Source of the DNA: JAWXCM01 sp034408745
Lineage (GTDB): Bacteria > Acidobacteriota > Terriglobia > Bryobacterales > Bryobacteraceae
NCBI GenBank assembly: GCA_034408745.1
Contig: JAWXCM010000322.1
Span: 6,426 to 70,425 of the forward strand
Length of the DNA: 64,000 nucleotides
Direction of reading: 5' to 3'
Shown: positions 51,501 through 59,753 of the stretch, in pieces
Layout: the number at the start of each line of letters is the position of its first letter
Numbering within the stretch: position 1 is the first letter of the stretch
Position numbers and translations under genes: made by a program
Notes under the pieces: model-generated
What the model was told of the DNA's origin: nothing
What the model saw: the letters and a program-made list of their open reading frames with translations, nothing else
Databases searched by the model: none

Positions 51501-52295
51501 GTGATATTGCTTCCCGCCGCTTTTCAGGCTGACGTTCAGCGTCGCGCCCGCCTGCCGCCCGTACTGCGAGTCGTAGGCGTTGGTCATGATCCGGAACTCG
51601 CTCACTGCATCCGTAGGAGGAATAAACGCCACTTTGTCGCCGTTCTGGTTCGGCATGCCGTCCAGCAGAAACTCGTTCGACCGGTTGTCCCGGCCGCCAT
51701 TTACGCGAATTTCCGAGGCCGCGTTCTTTGACCACATCATCGCCACGTTGTTGTTCTGATCCAGCGCCTGAACACCAGGCGACAGTGTCGCCAGCTGGAA
51801 CGGAATGCGTGACATGACCGGAATTTCAGTCAACGCATCACCGGTAACAACGGTACCGGCAGTGGCGGCCGATGTGTCGATAAGAGGTGCTTCCGCTGTC
51901 ACCGTCACCGTCTCGGTCACCACGCCAAGCTCCAGCTTCACATCGACGCGCTTGATATCCGCCGTCTGCAGAACCACATTTTTTCGCTCGACCGCTTTAA
52001 ATCCAGCGGCTTTTACCGTGATGCGATAAGAACCAGGGAGCAGGAATCGGACACTCCACACGCCCTGTTCATTTGTGGACGACTGTTGCTGGACGTTCGT
52101 GCTGTCCGACACCACCGTGACTTCGGCGCCCGGCACCGCGGACCCCTCGGGATCCATCACACGTCCTTCCAGATTGGCGCGCGATTCCTGAGCATAGAGC
52201 GCTCCAGACGCGAGAAGACACACGACCAGCGCGAGCCCTGACAGGAAACTCTTCGATGACACTTGTACACCCCTTGCAAATTGCCAGTGCCGCAA
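48570..52295 (-). CDS. Oar-like TonB-dependent receptor with CarboxypepD_reg N-terminal domain
   Basis: 1241 residues (GTG 52262 is an alternative start with GGGG upstream). A signal peptide (SFLSGLALVVCLLASGALYAQ) precedes a carboxypeptidase-regulatory-like domain (ESRANLEGRVMDPEGSAVPGAEVTVV, 35-120), a plug (VVTGDALTEIPVMSRIPFQLATLSPGV), then a very long beta barrel typical of the OmpA-related (Oar) Acidobacteria receptors. It ends in the aromatic terminus LALKLSF. It takes up a large or scarce nutrient with TonB energy. The ligand is unknown. It lies far from the glycan region, so coupling to it is not shown. Confidence 0.93.
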   Translation of the reverse strand: MRHWQFARGVQVSSKSFLSGLALVVCLLASGALYAQESRANLEGRVMDPEGSAVPGAEVTVVSDSTNVQQQSSTNEQGVWSVRFLLPGSYRITVKAAGFKAVERKNVVLQTADIKRVDVKLELGVVTETVTVTAEAPLIDTSAATAGTVVTGDALTEIPVMSRIPFQLATLSPGVQALDQNNNVAMMWSKNAASEIRVNGGRDNRSNEFLLDGMPNQNGDKVAFIPPTDAVSEFRIMTNAYDSQYGRQAGATLNVSLKSGGKQYHGNIYEFNRNDYFGANTFQANRSGLAKSPTRYNLYGGTLGGPVWLPKLYKGKEKTFFFVSWEGIRNKDPRAGVRSLPDSLERQGDFTGSFTTQTVGGNRVVIPITIFDPLSVDSQRTITNANGASATNPQFGHRQPFPGNRIPANRISPIAQNILKFVPMPNTVPQPTSNTANNFTPSSTRQNKMASFLTRVDHNWDQKHKSFVSIRWNHMDEFTGNDFANETTGNFLTRINRGAGVDHVWVQGPARVLNLRFNLTRFEEPGYDNGSGFNPADLGFSSKYVSLMEKLSFPRITGLFGDIGGSAGNYTHTTYYNWNANVTEIRGNLTLKYGGEYRVLQEATAGYGNQSGQFDFNSNWTRRRFDAGETGYGSTMASFMLGMPGGGSFPRNTSAFDSQRYMGVFAQGDWRASTKLTVNVGLRWDYQRPFIERFNRRVSDFDPTAVNPISASAQAAYASVMKTVLANPVQYPYGAQLAQLVPVDSFRVYGAQLYAGVDGQPRTATDAAWDQWQPRVGAAYRIAPRTVLRGGFGKFYQSTGSKQGQNGFSRSTPLVTSQDSGLTPWDTLANPFQNGILVPTGSSLGAMTNLGSGVNWMSRDGHLPYSWEYSLHLQHEWKGWLFQGGYTHNKTYDVGWDLQQNDIGFTNWNTYRTPRFDTAGRPLARPFLLDEQIPNPFFNLAGVTGGRGNSTLINIYDLMRPLKAFGGQPRGGNQWGKNGYDAFEAKIEKRYSKGFSFLASYTFSKLFEDTSFWGPEVAGRVVEHKLGGEDRPHKISVAPVLNIPVGRGKALLGKMPKWLDYGVGGWQLSGQWVAQSGAPVVFGADSFFDGQEFALSKSERTLDRWFDTSHFVKFPGQNDNLSLWPAWTGVASLPGANYVPATSSDPRNGVYADFGNFVRRYPTRWAHSRASNVNELNAGLFKNFAFAERFKAQLRGEFFNVMNRARFGGPNTDPGSSSFGRVTPSQNNQPRVIQLALKLSF

Positions 52296-52305
52296 CGGGC
52301 GCCAG

Positions 52306-52336
52306 CGTGATGAGGTCGAAATGCGACCTCATCACG
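52306..52336 (-). promoter_or_regulatory. 13-bp perfect hairpin in the 5' leader of the TonB receptor gene
   Basis: Arms CGTGATGAGGTCG (52306-52318) and CGACCTCATCACG (52324-52336) are perfectly complementary with a 5-nt loop, ending 10 bp upstream of the first possible start and about 45 bp upstream of GTG 52262. No T-run follows on the receptor strand, so an operator or mRNA structure controlling translation is likelier than a terminator. Confidence 0.55.
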
Positions 52337-52464
52337 GCGTGCTTTGTGAATATTTGTTGCACGCATGCTGCCAACGCACTACGACCCAGGATCGCCGCAA
52401 TAACGCCCGAATGAGCCGACCCATCGGTTGATTGCTGGGTGATTGTACGCAGTATTGGAGGGAA

Positions 52465-53958
52465 TCAGCGCAGCAGCACTCGCCAAACGCGGAATTGCCC
52501 GTCCCTCACTGGCGACACCAAAGCGCCATCGCGCCGTAACTCCTCACCGATCCAGTCCAGCGGATCGTTCCGCTCGGACACCAGGTAGAACTCGCCGCCC
52601 CGACGCCGCAAAGTGTCGTATCGCATCAGCAGACCTCGCAGGTGCAGGTACGATTGACCGTTCCAATACGTGCCGTCCACCCCGTCGGTGCCCACGCGAG
52701 CCAGCGCCTTCTCCGGATCAGCCACAAACACCAGCCGCTTCGCGGTCCGGGCATCGGCGTACAGGTCGGCTTCCAGGAATCGCAGCCCGTTCGCCATCAC
52801 CACCGGCTGATCACCCGCAGCGTCGGCGAGCGCCTCCAGCACGGCCGGACGCGCCTCCTCCCATTGGAACCCGAGCACCCCGCAGCGAATGTTGAACACT
52901 GTCAGCCCGACCCCCACAACCACCAGCAGCGCGCGCGACGTCTGCGGCACCCAGCGCGTCGCCGCCGCCATCGCCTGCGCAAAAAGGAACGCAATCCCGA
53001 GCCCAGCCACCAGCGCATACCGGGTCATAAATGAACCGTGCGCCAGCCAGGTCACCAGCCAGATTCCAGCCGGAGCCGCAATCATCAGCCCGGCCACTAT
53101 GTAGTCTTCGAGATAGAGCGTTTGTGGTTCGGGCGCCGGAGCCTCCTTGCCCTGACGATAGAGCAGGAACCCCGCCGCGCTCACCACAACCGCCATGCCG
53201 ACCAGGTTCGGCAGATGCCCGAGGACGGTGAGATACCCATCCGGCAGGCTGTTGTTGTAAATGGGACCGCCCCACAGAATGCGCCGCGACGCCTCAATCA
53301 GTGGCTTGTAAGCCACGGTCAGCCCAAGAGGAAAGAGCGAAGCCGCCAGCGCACCCCAGTCCATCTTTCCTGTCCTGACGGCCCTCGCCAATACCCCCGC
53401 AGCGAAGCACGGCGGCGCGACAACAGCCCAAACGTGCGAGGCCAGCGCAAGCTTCAGGCCCCCGGCAAGCCCGGCCAGCTTCACCATGCGAAACCGAGGG
53501 TCCACGTTGAGCCCCTGCCAGCAGAACCACGACGCCATGATCCCGGCCAGAACCATCGCGTACGCGCGGCCTTCAAAAAAGTAAAGCGTGACCCCGCTGA
53601 AACTCAGCGCAAACACCGCCCAGAACCCCGCGTCGACACCCCCCTGCCGGCTCGCCACCCGGAACGCGCACAGCAGCACCACCAGCCCGCACAGAATCGA
53701 CGGCAGACGCGACGTCACCGGACCCCGCCCAAACGCCTGTTCGGACAAGCGCGTCGCCATATGAATGCCAGGTGGAGTGAAATCGAACCCGGCGGTCACA
53801 GCGGCCCACATCGCGGGTCCGGGTGTCTGCTCGGATATCTTTAACGTCACGATCTCGTCGAACCAGAAAGGCTTCTGCCGAGCCCGTCCGGCCAGTCCAA
53901 AACCAGTGATCAGCAAAAAGATCCACAACGCCGCGGTGACTCGCCGTCCGGAGTTCAT
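52465..53958 (-). CDS. GT-C family membrane glycosyltransferase-like protein (ArnT/PMT-like)
   Basis: 497 residues from ATG 53958 (a TTG three codons earlier is not needed; GAGAG lies just upstream). About ten membrane helices. The first loop has KPFWFDEIVTLK, matching the DE motif of dolichol/undecaprenyl-phosphate sugar transferases. DFTPPGIH and RLPSILCGL follow as in ArnT-like proteins. A soluble C-terminal domain runs from about 370. It probably transfers a sugar from a lipid carrier in the periplasm. Donor and acceptor are unknown. Confidence 0.8.
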   Translation of the reverse strand: MNSGRRVTAALWIFLLITGFGLAGRARQKPFWFDEIVTLKISEQTPGPAMWAAVTAGFDFTPPGIHMATRLSEQAFGRGPVTSRLPSILCGLVVLLCAFRVASRQGGVDAGFWAVFALSFSGVTLYFFEGRAYAMVLAGIMASWFCWQGLNVDPRFRMVKLAGLAGGLKLALASHVWAVVAPPCFAAGVLARAVRTGKMDWGALAASLFPLGLTVAYKPLIEASRRILWGGPIYNNSLPDGYLTVLGHLPNLVGMAVVVSAAGFLLYRQGKEAPAPEPQTLYLEDYIVAGLMIAAPAGIWLVTWLAHGSFMTRYALVAGLGIAFLFAQAMAAATRWVPQTSRALLVVVGVGLTVFNIRCGVLGFQWEEARPAVLEALADAAGDQPVVMANGLRFLEADLYADARTAKRLVFVADPEKALARVGTDGVDGTYWNGQSYLHLRGLLMRYDTLRRRGGEFYLVSERNDPLDWIGEELRRDGALVSPVRDGQFRVWRVLLR

Positions 53959-54014
53959 CTCTCTCAACTTCGGACGATTCGGTCCTGGACGTTAATCCGC
54001 TACAGACCCGGCGA

Positions 54015-54350
54015 TTAGAACAGCCGACCTTCGGTAACCTCGCCGATCGGCAGCTCCGCTTTCAGGCGCCAGGGGCGAGCGTCCCTCCTGACCCGGATCG
54101 TGCTGTAGCGGACCGTGAGAAATCCAGTCAAAGAGAATTCGACGGCATAGTTGCCTTCCGCAAGGTTGAGACAGGCGCCGCCCTGCTCGTCCGTTGTGGT
54201 CGACCTGGATTTGTGTCCACGCCCGTCGATTGCGGTGACTGTCGCGCCGGGCAGAGGTGCCTTCGTCGCGTCAACGGCCGTAACGCAAATCTCTCCCGCA
54301 CTCGCAGCCAACAATGTGAACGGGATAAGCACTGCGAACCGAGTGGCCAT
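54015..54350 (-). CDS. Small secreted carboxypeptidase-regulatory-like domain protein
   Basis: 111 residues: signal peptide (MATRFAVLIPFTLLAASAG), then a single CarboxypepD_reg (transthyretin-like) domain, EICVTAVDATKAPLPGATVTAI, DEQGGACLNLAEGNYAVEFSLTGF. The same domain type opens the TonB receptor at 48570-52295. Alone, it may bind carbohydrates or another protein at the cell surface. It lies convergent to nothing and is 47 bp from the membrane glycosyltransferase. Confidence 0.82.
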   Translation of the reverse strand: MATRFAVLIPFTLLAASAGEICVTAVDATKAPLPGATVTAIDGRGHKSRSTTTDEQGGACLNLAEGNYAVEFSLTGFLTVRYSTIRVRRDARPWRLKAELPIGEVTEGRLF

Positions 54351-54373
54351 GACAGCAGAGTAGTATAAAACCC

Positions 54374-54787
54374 ATGCGACCCCAGCCCCTCATCGCAGTC
54401 ACAGACGTCGAGGCCAGCAGCCGCTTCTACCAGCAGCTCCTTGGCTGCACAAGTGCCCACGGCGGCCGGGAGTACGAGCGCCTCGAACACGGCGGCAAAC
54501 TTGTCATGCAGCTACATCGATTCGAAGTTGAGCACCACCATGGCTCCATCGGCGACGCCACCGACAAGCCTTACGGCAACGGAGTCTTGCTGTGGTTTGA
54601 GGTCGACGATTTCGACGCCTGCATGGAGCGCGTCGCGGCACTGAACCCGCCTCTCGTGATGCCGAAGCACCGCAATCCGCCAGAAGGCCCGGGCGGTCCG
54701 GACCACTGGGAGTGCTGGCTGCACGACCCCGACGGCTATACGGTAGTGGTCGCGAGCCCGGATGGCACGGCAGGTGGCGGTCTTTAG
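54374..54787 (+). CDS. VOC superfamily (glyoxalase/bleomycin-resistance/dioxygenase) protein
   Basis: 137 residues with paired beta-alpha-beta-beta-beta modules: PLIAVTDVEASSRFYQQLLG and GVLLWFEVDDFDACMERVAAL, with HWECWLHDPDGYTVVVAS at the C-terminus. Metal ligands His and Glu are plausible at HRFEVEHHH and ECWLHD. The activity could be isomerase, antibiotic binding or dioxygenase. The gene is divergent from the small CarboxypepD_reg gene and convergent (4-bp overlap) with the prenyltransferase gene. Confidence 0.88.
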   Translation: MRPQPLIAVTDVEASSRFYQQLLGCTSAHGGREYERLEHGGKLVMQLHRFEVEHHHGSIGDATDKPYGNGVLLWFEVDDFDACMERVAALNPPLVMPKHRNPPEGPGGPDHWECWLHDPDGYTVVVASPDGTAGGGL

Positions 54788-55785
54788 AAGGTCCGTTCGA
54801 TAACCAGCTCGGCCACCGACACCATGGCCCGCTGATACGGCGAATCGGGAAATTCGTGGATCATCGCCCGCGACTTTGCGGCAAAGCTGTTGGCGCGCTC
54901 CCGAGCCCGCGCGATACCCTCGCGGCGCGTGATCATTTCCAGCACGTCGGCAAACCGCACGTTGTCGTAGGAGCGCTCTCGCAGCACCTGCTCCACCATC
55001 GCGCGCTCGTTGACCGAGCATTTCTCCAGCGCGTACACCAGAGGCAGCGTCACCTTGCCTTCGCGCAGATCCCCGCCGACCGGCTTGCCCAGAACGGATT
55101 CCTCAGCCGTGAAGTCCAGCACGTCGTCGATCAGCTGGAACGCCATACCGAGGTTCCACGCAAAATCGGCCAGCCGGGCTTCCATCTCGTCGCTGCCGCC
55201 CGCAATCACGGCGCCCAGCCGTGCGCAAGCCGAGAACAGACCTGCGGTCTTGCGGTCGACCAACTCCATGTAATCGGTCTCGCTGACGTCGATCTTGCCG
55301 ATCCGCTCCAACTGGATCAGCTCGCCTTCCACCATCATCTGGGTAAGTGCGATCAGGATGTCGAGTACGTGAAAATTCCGCTCCCGCAACGCGATCTGGA
55401 ACGCCTGCATGTACAGCCAGTCGCCCGCCAGCACCGACGTATGATTCCCGAACAGAATATTGGTGGAGGGCTTGCCTCGCCGAGTCTCGGCCAGATCAAT
55501 GATGTCGTCGTGGACCAGCGTCGCTGTGTGGATCATCTCCACAACCGCGCCAAGATGAATCGCGCCAGGGTTGACGTCGCCCACAAGCCGCGCCGACAAC
55601 AACAGCAGAATCGGGCGTAAACGCTTGCCCCCGTTGCGGCTGAGATAGCGGCTGATCGTGGTGACGGCGCTCACTGAGGCCATGGACTCAAGGTCGATCT
55701 CCCGCTCTACCTGGCGGAGGTCTTCCTGCACGAGTTCCATGATTTCCCGGGCTGCGAGTGCCTCGCCTCCCTTGCTAAAGTTCAT
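54784..55785 (-). CDS. Polyprenyl diphosphate synthase (long-chain trans type, IspB/HepT-like)
   Basis: 333 residues. First Asp-rich motif LVHDDIIDLAETRRG; second FQLIDDVLDFTAEES. The flanks GGKRLRPILLLL and LAGDWLYMQAFQIAL are typical. It condenses isopentenyl diphosphate onto an allylic primer to make the quinone side chain. A start at the internal ATG giving MELVQEDLRQVEREI is also possible. It follows tatD by 13 bp on the same strand and is the last gene of the larC-metG-tatD run. Confidence 0.93.
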   Translation of the reverse strand: MNFSKGGEALAAREIMELVQEDLRQVEREIDLESMASVSAVTTISRYLSRNGGKRLRPILLLLSARLVGDVNPGAIHLGAVVEMIHTATLVHDDIIDLAETRRGKPSTNILFGNHTSVLAGDWLYMQAFQIALRERNFHVLDILIALTQMMVEGELIQLERIGKIDVSETDYMELVDRKTAGLFSACARLGAVIAGGSDEMEARLADFAWNLGMAFQLIDDVLDFTAEESVLGKPVGGDLREGKVTLPLVYALEKCSVNERAMVEQVLRERSYDNVRFADVLEMITRREGIARARERANSFAAKSRAMIHEFPDSPYQRAMVSVAELVIERTF

Positions 55786-55798
55786 CGGATTGAATCCC

Positions 55799-56587
55799 TC
55801 AGTGTAACCGACTCATGAAAACACGCTCGAAGTTCGCGGTCGTCGCCGCCGCGATCTCTTCCGGGGACTCGCCCCGCAACTCGGCAAGCTTTGCTGCCGT
55901 ATGTAAAACGTATGACGGCTCATTCCGCTTACCGCGGTACGGAACCGGGGGCAGATACGGGCAGTCTGTTTCAACCAGAATGCGGTCCAGCGGCGCCTTT
56001 TTTGCGGATTCATGAACATTGGTCGCCTTCGGATACGTCACCACCCCGGAAAAGCTGAGGTAGAACCCCAGGTCCAGAGCCTGCTTCGCCTCCACCGGAT
56101 TGCCCGTGAAACAGTGCATCACGCACGGCAAGCCAGTCGGAGCCCAGTGCTGCCGCAACAGCTTCATCGTGTCGCCCCAGGCCTCGCGCGTATGAATCGA
56201 GACCGGCTTGCGGGCCTCCGCCGCGATCTGCAGTTGCGTAACAAACACCCGGGTCTGCAGCTCCGCATCGTACGGCTTCCAGTAATAGTCGAGCCCAATC
56301 TCGCCGAGTCCCACACACTTTGGATGCCGCATCAGATCCGCCAGCGCTTTGTAATCGGCATCGCCCGTTTTATCGACGTGCTCTGGGTGAATTCCGGCGG
56401 TCGCGTAAACAAAGTCGTACCGATCCGCCAGCCGCACCGCCGCTTCCAGATCAGGCGGACCGTCCCCCGTGCCGATGCTCAGCAGCCGTGTGACTCCTGC
56501 GTCGAAAGCCCGCTGGATCATCTCCTCACGGTCGCCGTCAAACTGCGAGGCGTCCAGGTGGCAGTGCGAATCGACCAGCGCGCTCAC
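55799..56587 (-). CDS. tatD: TatD family metal-dependent hydrolase (DNase)
   Basis: 262 residues with every TatD/YcfH metal motif: VDSHCHLDASQFD (HxH), GLGEIGLDYYW (Glu), PVSIHTREAW (His), VMHCFTGNP (His) and VETDCPYLPPVP (Asp). It should act as a metal-dependent nuclease or hydrolase in the cytoplasm. Start and metG stop overlap by 4 bp. metG-tatD pairing is very common in bacteria, which strengthens both calls. Confidence 0.95.
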   Translation of the reverse strand: MSALVDSHCHLDASQFDGDREEMIQRAFDAGVTRLLSIGTGDGPPDLEAAVRLADRYDFVYATAGIHPEHVDKTGDADYKALADLMRHPKCVGLGEIGLDYYWKPYDAELQTRVFVTQLQIAAEARKPVSIHTREAWGDTMKLLRQHWAPTGLPCVMHCFTGNPVEAKQALDLGFYLSFSGVVTYPKATNVHESAKKAPLDRILVETDCPYLPPVPYRGKRNEPSYVLHTAAKLAELRGESPEEIAAATTANFERVFMSRLH

Positions 56588-58524
56588 TTCAGGCGGGCAC
56601 CCGGCTGGATGTCCTCATGGAATCCCGCCAGTACCGCGGGGCCGTCGGGCAGCGACGCCGCCACAATCATTCCCTGCGACATGATGCCGCGCAGCTTCCT
56701 GGGCTCCAGGTTGGCCACGATTACCACCTTGCGCCCAATCAGCTGCTCCGGCGTGTACGCCTTTGCGATTCCAGCGACGATGCTCCGCGGCTCCGCCTCG
56801 CCGATGTCGACCGTCAGGTGCAGCAGCTTGTCCGCGCCCTTCACCGCCTCGGCCGTCTTCACCAGGCCGACCCGCAGGTCTACCTTGACGAAATCGTCGA
56901 TGGTGATCGGGTCCGCCAGTGGCGCGAGAGCTACAGGCGCGGGAGCGGCTTCTGCCTCGGGCTCGGCCGCCTTGCCCACAAGCTCGTTCTGTCGAATGGT
57001 TTCCAGCTTTTCCAGTTCCTGCATTTTTTCAATCGCGTTCTTTGCGTCGATCCTCGGGTACAGCGGGACTACTTCCTGAACTTTCTGACCCGCCGGAAGC
57101 AGACCGCACGACAGATCCTCAAACCGGATCTCACTCAGCGGCTTCTCCATCCCCAGCAGTTGCCAGATCTTATCGGCGCTTTCCGGCAGCACCGGATACA
57201 CCAGCGCCGTAATAATCCGCAGACAGTCCGCCGCGGTGTACAGCACCCGGTCGAGCCGTTTCTGCGACTCCTCGTCCTGCGCTTTGTTCAACTTCCAGGG
57301 CTGTTCGGCGACAATGTAGCCGTCGAGTTTCGCGATCAGAGACCAGATGCTCTCCAGCGCCTTCGAGAACTCGAACCGGTCGTAGGCCGCCCGCGTTTCC
57401 GCCACCACGTCAGCAGCGGGAATCTCGCACTGCGCCTCTGGGATCACACCCTTCCGATACTGGTGCACCATGCTCAGCGTCCGACTCACCAGATTCCCCA
57501 GGCCATTCGCCAGATCGGCGTTGAAGCGGGTTATCAGCGCGTCGTAACTGAAACTGCCGTCCTTACCGAACACAATCTCGCGAAGCAGGAAGTAACGCAG
57601 CGCGTCGATCCCCATCACCGTAATAATAGGAGTCGCACGCAGCAAGTTACCCCGCGACTTACTCATCTTGTCGTTCTCAAACAGCAGCCACCCGTGCGCG
57701 AAGATCCGCTTCGGCAGTGGCAGTCCGGCCGCCATTAGAAACGCCGGCCAGTAGATTGCGTGAAAACGGACAATCTCCTTGCCGATCAGGTGCAGATCGG
57801 CCGGCCACAGGTCCTTGCCCTCTACCGCGCTCATGTAAGTCGACAACGCGTCGAACCACACATAGAACACGTGGTTGCCTTCCACCGGAAGCGGAATGCC
57901 CCACTTGATGGTCGTGCGGCTGATCGATAAATCAGTCAGCCCCTGCTTCACAAACGCCAGAACTTCATTGCGCTTCGTCTCAGGCAGGATGAAGTCGGGC
58001 TGCTTCTCATACAGCTCCAGCAACTTGTCCTGAAACGCCGAAAGCTTGAAGAAATAGTTCTCTTCCGTAACGGTTTCCGTAATCCTGCCGCAATCCGGAC
58101 AAGGATCACCCGGCTTGGCGTCGTTCACATACAACTCGTCCGACACGCAGTACTGTCCGGTGTACGAGCCCTTGTACACATACCCGTTCTCCAGGCACTT
58201 AAGAAACAGCTTCTGCACGAATTTCGCATGCTGCGGACTCGTCGTCCGCTGGAAGAAATCGATCGGGATGTTCAGCTTCTCCCACTGCGAACGAAACTCG
58301 TTCGAGACGGTGTCGGTGAACTCCTGAGGCGACTTGTTGGTAACCGCGGCGGCGCGCTCAATCTTCTGCCCGTGCTCATCGGTGCCGGTAGTAACATACG
58401 CGTCCAGCCCTTCCATCGTCTTGATGCGCCGGATGGCATCCGCTGCGATAGTGGTGTAAGTGTGCCCTATGTGGGGCGCGGCGTTCACATAGTAAATCGG
58501 CGTAGTGATGTAGTACTTACTCAT
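56584..58524 (-). CDS. metG: Methionine-tRNA ligase
   Basis: 646 residues. HIGH motif at 18-21 (PHIGHTYTT) and KMSKS near residue 287 (DKMSKSRGN). CxDCG zinc-knuckle residues (CPDCGRITE) in the connective-polypeptide region indicate the one-knuckle type. The C-terminal tRNA-binding EMAP-like domain starts IDDFVKVDLRVGLV (about 540) and ends ARLK. It charges tRNA-Met in the cytoplasm. It overlaps larC upstream and tatD downstream by 4 bp each. Confidence 0.97.
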   Translation of the reverse strand: MSKYYITTPIYYVNAAPHIGHTYTTIAADAIRRIKTMEGLDAYVTTGTDEHGQKIERAAAVTNKSPQEFTDTVSNEFRSQWEKLNIPIDFFQRTTSPQHAKFVQKLFLKCLENGYVYKGSYTGQYCVSDELYVNDAKPGDPCPDCGRITETVTEENYFFKLSAFQDKLLELYEKQPDFILPETKRNEVLAFVKQGLTDLSISRTTIKWGIPLPVEGNHVFYVWFDALSTYMSAVEGKDLWPADLHLIGKEIVRFHAIYWPAFLMAAGLPLPKRIFAHGWLLFENDKMSKSRGNLLRATPIITVMGIDALRYFLLREIVFGKDGSFSYDALITRFNADLANGLGNLVSRTLSMVHQYRKGVIPEAQCEIPAADVVAETRAAYDRFEFSKALESIWSLIAKLDGYIVAEQPWKLNKAQDEESQKRLDRVLYTAADCLRIITALVYPVLPESADKIWQLLGMEKPLSEIRFEDLSCGLLPAGQKVQEVVPLYPRIDAKNAIEKMQELEKLETIRQNELVGKAAEPEAEAAPAPVALAPLADPITIDDFVKVDLRVGLVKTAEAVKGADKLLHLTVDIGEAEPRSIVAGIAKAYTPEQLIGRKVVIVANLEPRKLRGIMSQGMIVAASLPDGPAVLAGFHEDIQPGARLK

Positions 58525-59681
58525 TTCGACCTCGCGGCAAGCGCTGCCGTAGTAGCTTCAATCATGATTTGCTTCAGCGGAAGGTTCTGCTCCACCGCGA
58601 TCCGCCGGCAGTCGTCGTACTCCGGAGCCATCGCTCCGTTGTCGGAGATCTTCACCCGAACCGTGCCATGCGGCGTCTCCACACTGATGATTTCCCGGCG
58701 CAGCACCCTGCGCTCCGCCGTGTAGAACCGCAGCCCGAGCGTAGTGGTCTCGGCGAACACAATGCCCGCCAGCCGTTCCCGATCCTCCGGCTTTGCGATC
58801 ACCGTCAACACTGTCCCGGGCCTGTTCTTCTTCATATGAACCGGCGCCAGCGTGACGTCGAGCGCCCCGGATTCCAGCAGCCGGTCCATCGTGTGCCCCA
58901 GGACCTCCGGAGTCGAGTCGTCGATGTTGGCCTCAATCACCGCGATCTGCGCCGCTTCGCTCGCACCCGACGCCTCGCCCACCAGCACGCGCAGCACGTT
59001 GGCATGCTCGGCGAAATCGCGGTCCCCCGCGCCATACCCAGCAGCCGAAATGCGCATCGGCGGCATCGGCCCGAACCCCTGCGCCAGCGTCGCGACAATC
59101 GCCGCGCCCGTCGGTGTCGTCAACTCCATAGCCGGACCCCGCGCATACACCGGAATCCCGATCAGCAGATCCGCCGTCGCCGGAGCCGGAACCGGCAGCA
59201 CGCCGTGCTCGGTGTTCACCGTTCCCGAACCCGTGTTAATCGAACCGCACACAATCTGGTCAATCCCAAGCTGATACAGGCAGAACGCCGCTCCCACAAT
59301 GTCGCAGATCGAATCCACCGCTCCGACTTCGTGAAAGTGGACCTTCTGCAGCGTGGTGGCGTGCATCTTCGCTTCGCTCTCACCCATGCGGAGGAAGATC
59401 GCTTTGGCGTTCGCTTTCACGCGGTCCGGCAGCGTCGAGCTGTCGATAATTTTGTCAATGTGGTGCAGATGGCGGTGCGCTTTCTGCTCTGGCGAATCGA
59501 CGTGAAACTTGGTCGCGGCAATCCCACGACGCTTCGTCTTTTCCGCGCGAAACATGGCGCCGGTACCGAGCGAAGTCAAAGCCTCGTTCAGTGCCGCAAA
59601 GTCAGCTCCGGCATCCAGCAGTGCGCCGACAGTCATGTCGCCGCTGATTCCGGAAAACGCATCAATGTAGCAAATTCTCAT
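58521..59681 (-). CDS. larC: Nickel pincer cofactor biosynthesis protein LarC
   Basis: 386 residues in one frame, opening MRICYIDAFSGISGDMTVGALLDAGADF, with the internal LHHIDKIIDSS, VHFHEVGAVDSICDIVGAA, NIDDSTPEVLGHTMDRLL and MKKNRPGTVLTVIA. LarC inserts nickel into the pyridinium-type pincer cofactor used by lactate racemase LarA and relatives. larA, larB and larE are not in the window, and the gene instead heads a metG-tatD run. Unlike Lactobacillus, no frameshift splits it. Confidence 0.94.
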   Translation of the reverse strand: MRICYIDAFSGISGDMTVGALLDAGADFAALNEALTSLGTGAMFRAEKTKRRGIAATKFHVDSPEQKAHRHLHHIDKIIDSSTLPDRVKANAKAIFLRMGESEAKMHATTLQKVHFHEVGAVDSICDIVGAAFCLYQLGIDQIVCGSINTGSGTVNTEHGVLPVPAPATADLLIGIPVYARGPAMELTTPTGAAIVATLAQGFGPMPPMRISAAGYGAGDRDFAEHANVLRVLVGEASGASEAAQIAVIEANIDDSTPEVLGHTMDRLLESGALDVTLAPVHMKKNRPGTVLTVIAKPEDRERLAGIVFAETTTLGLRFYTAERRVLRREIISVETPHGTVRVKISDNGAMAPEYDDCRRIAVEQNLPLKQIMIEATTAALAARSK

Positions 59682-59753
59682 GGTGGGGCTGGGAAGTCAG
59701 GCTTCTCCGTATTATCCCAGACCCGCTTACGCCGGACTTACAATTGCAGCAAA

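Noticed and set aside
58569..59753. A long + strand open frame runs in front of the Ser/Thr kinase
   Set aside because: It is antisense to larC, rich in Arg and His, and resembles no protein; GC-rich codon bias explains its length. The kinase fold begins only at the GTG at 59754.
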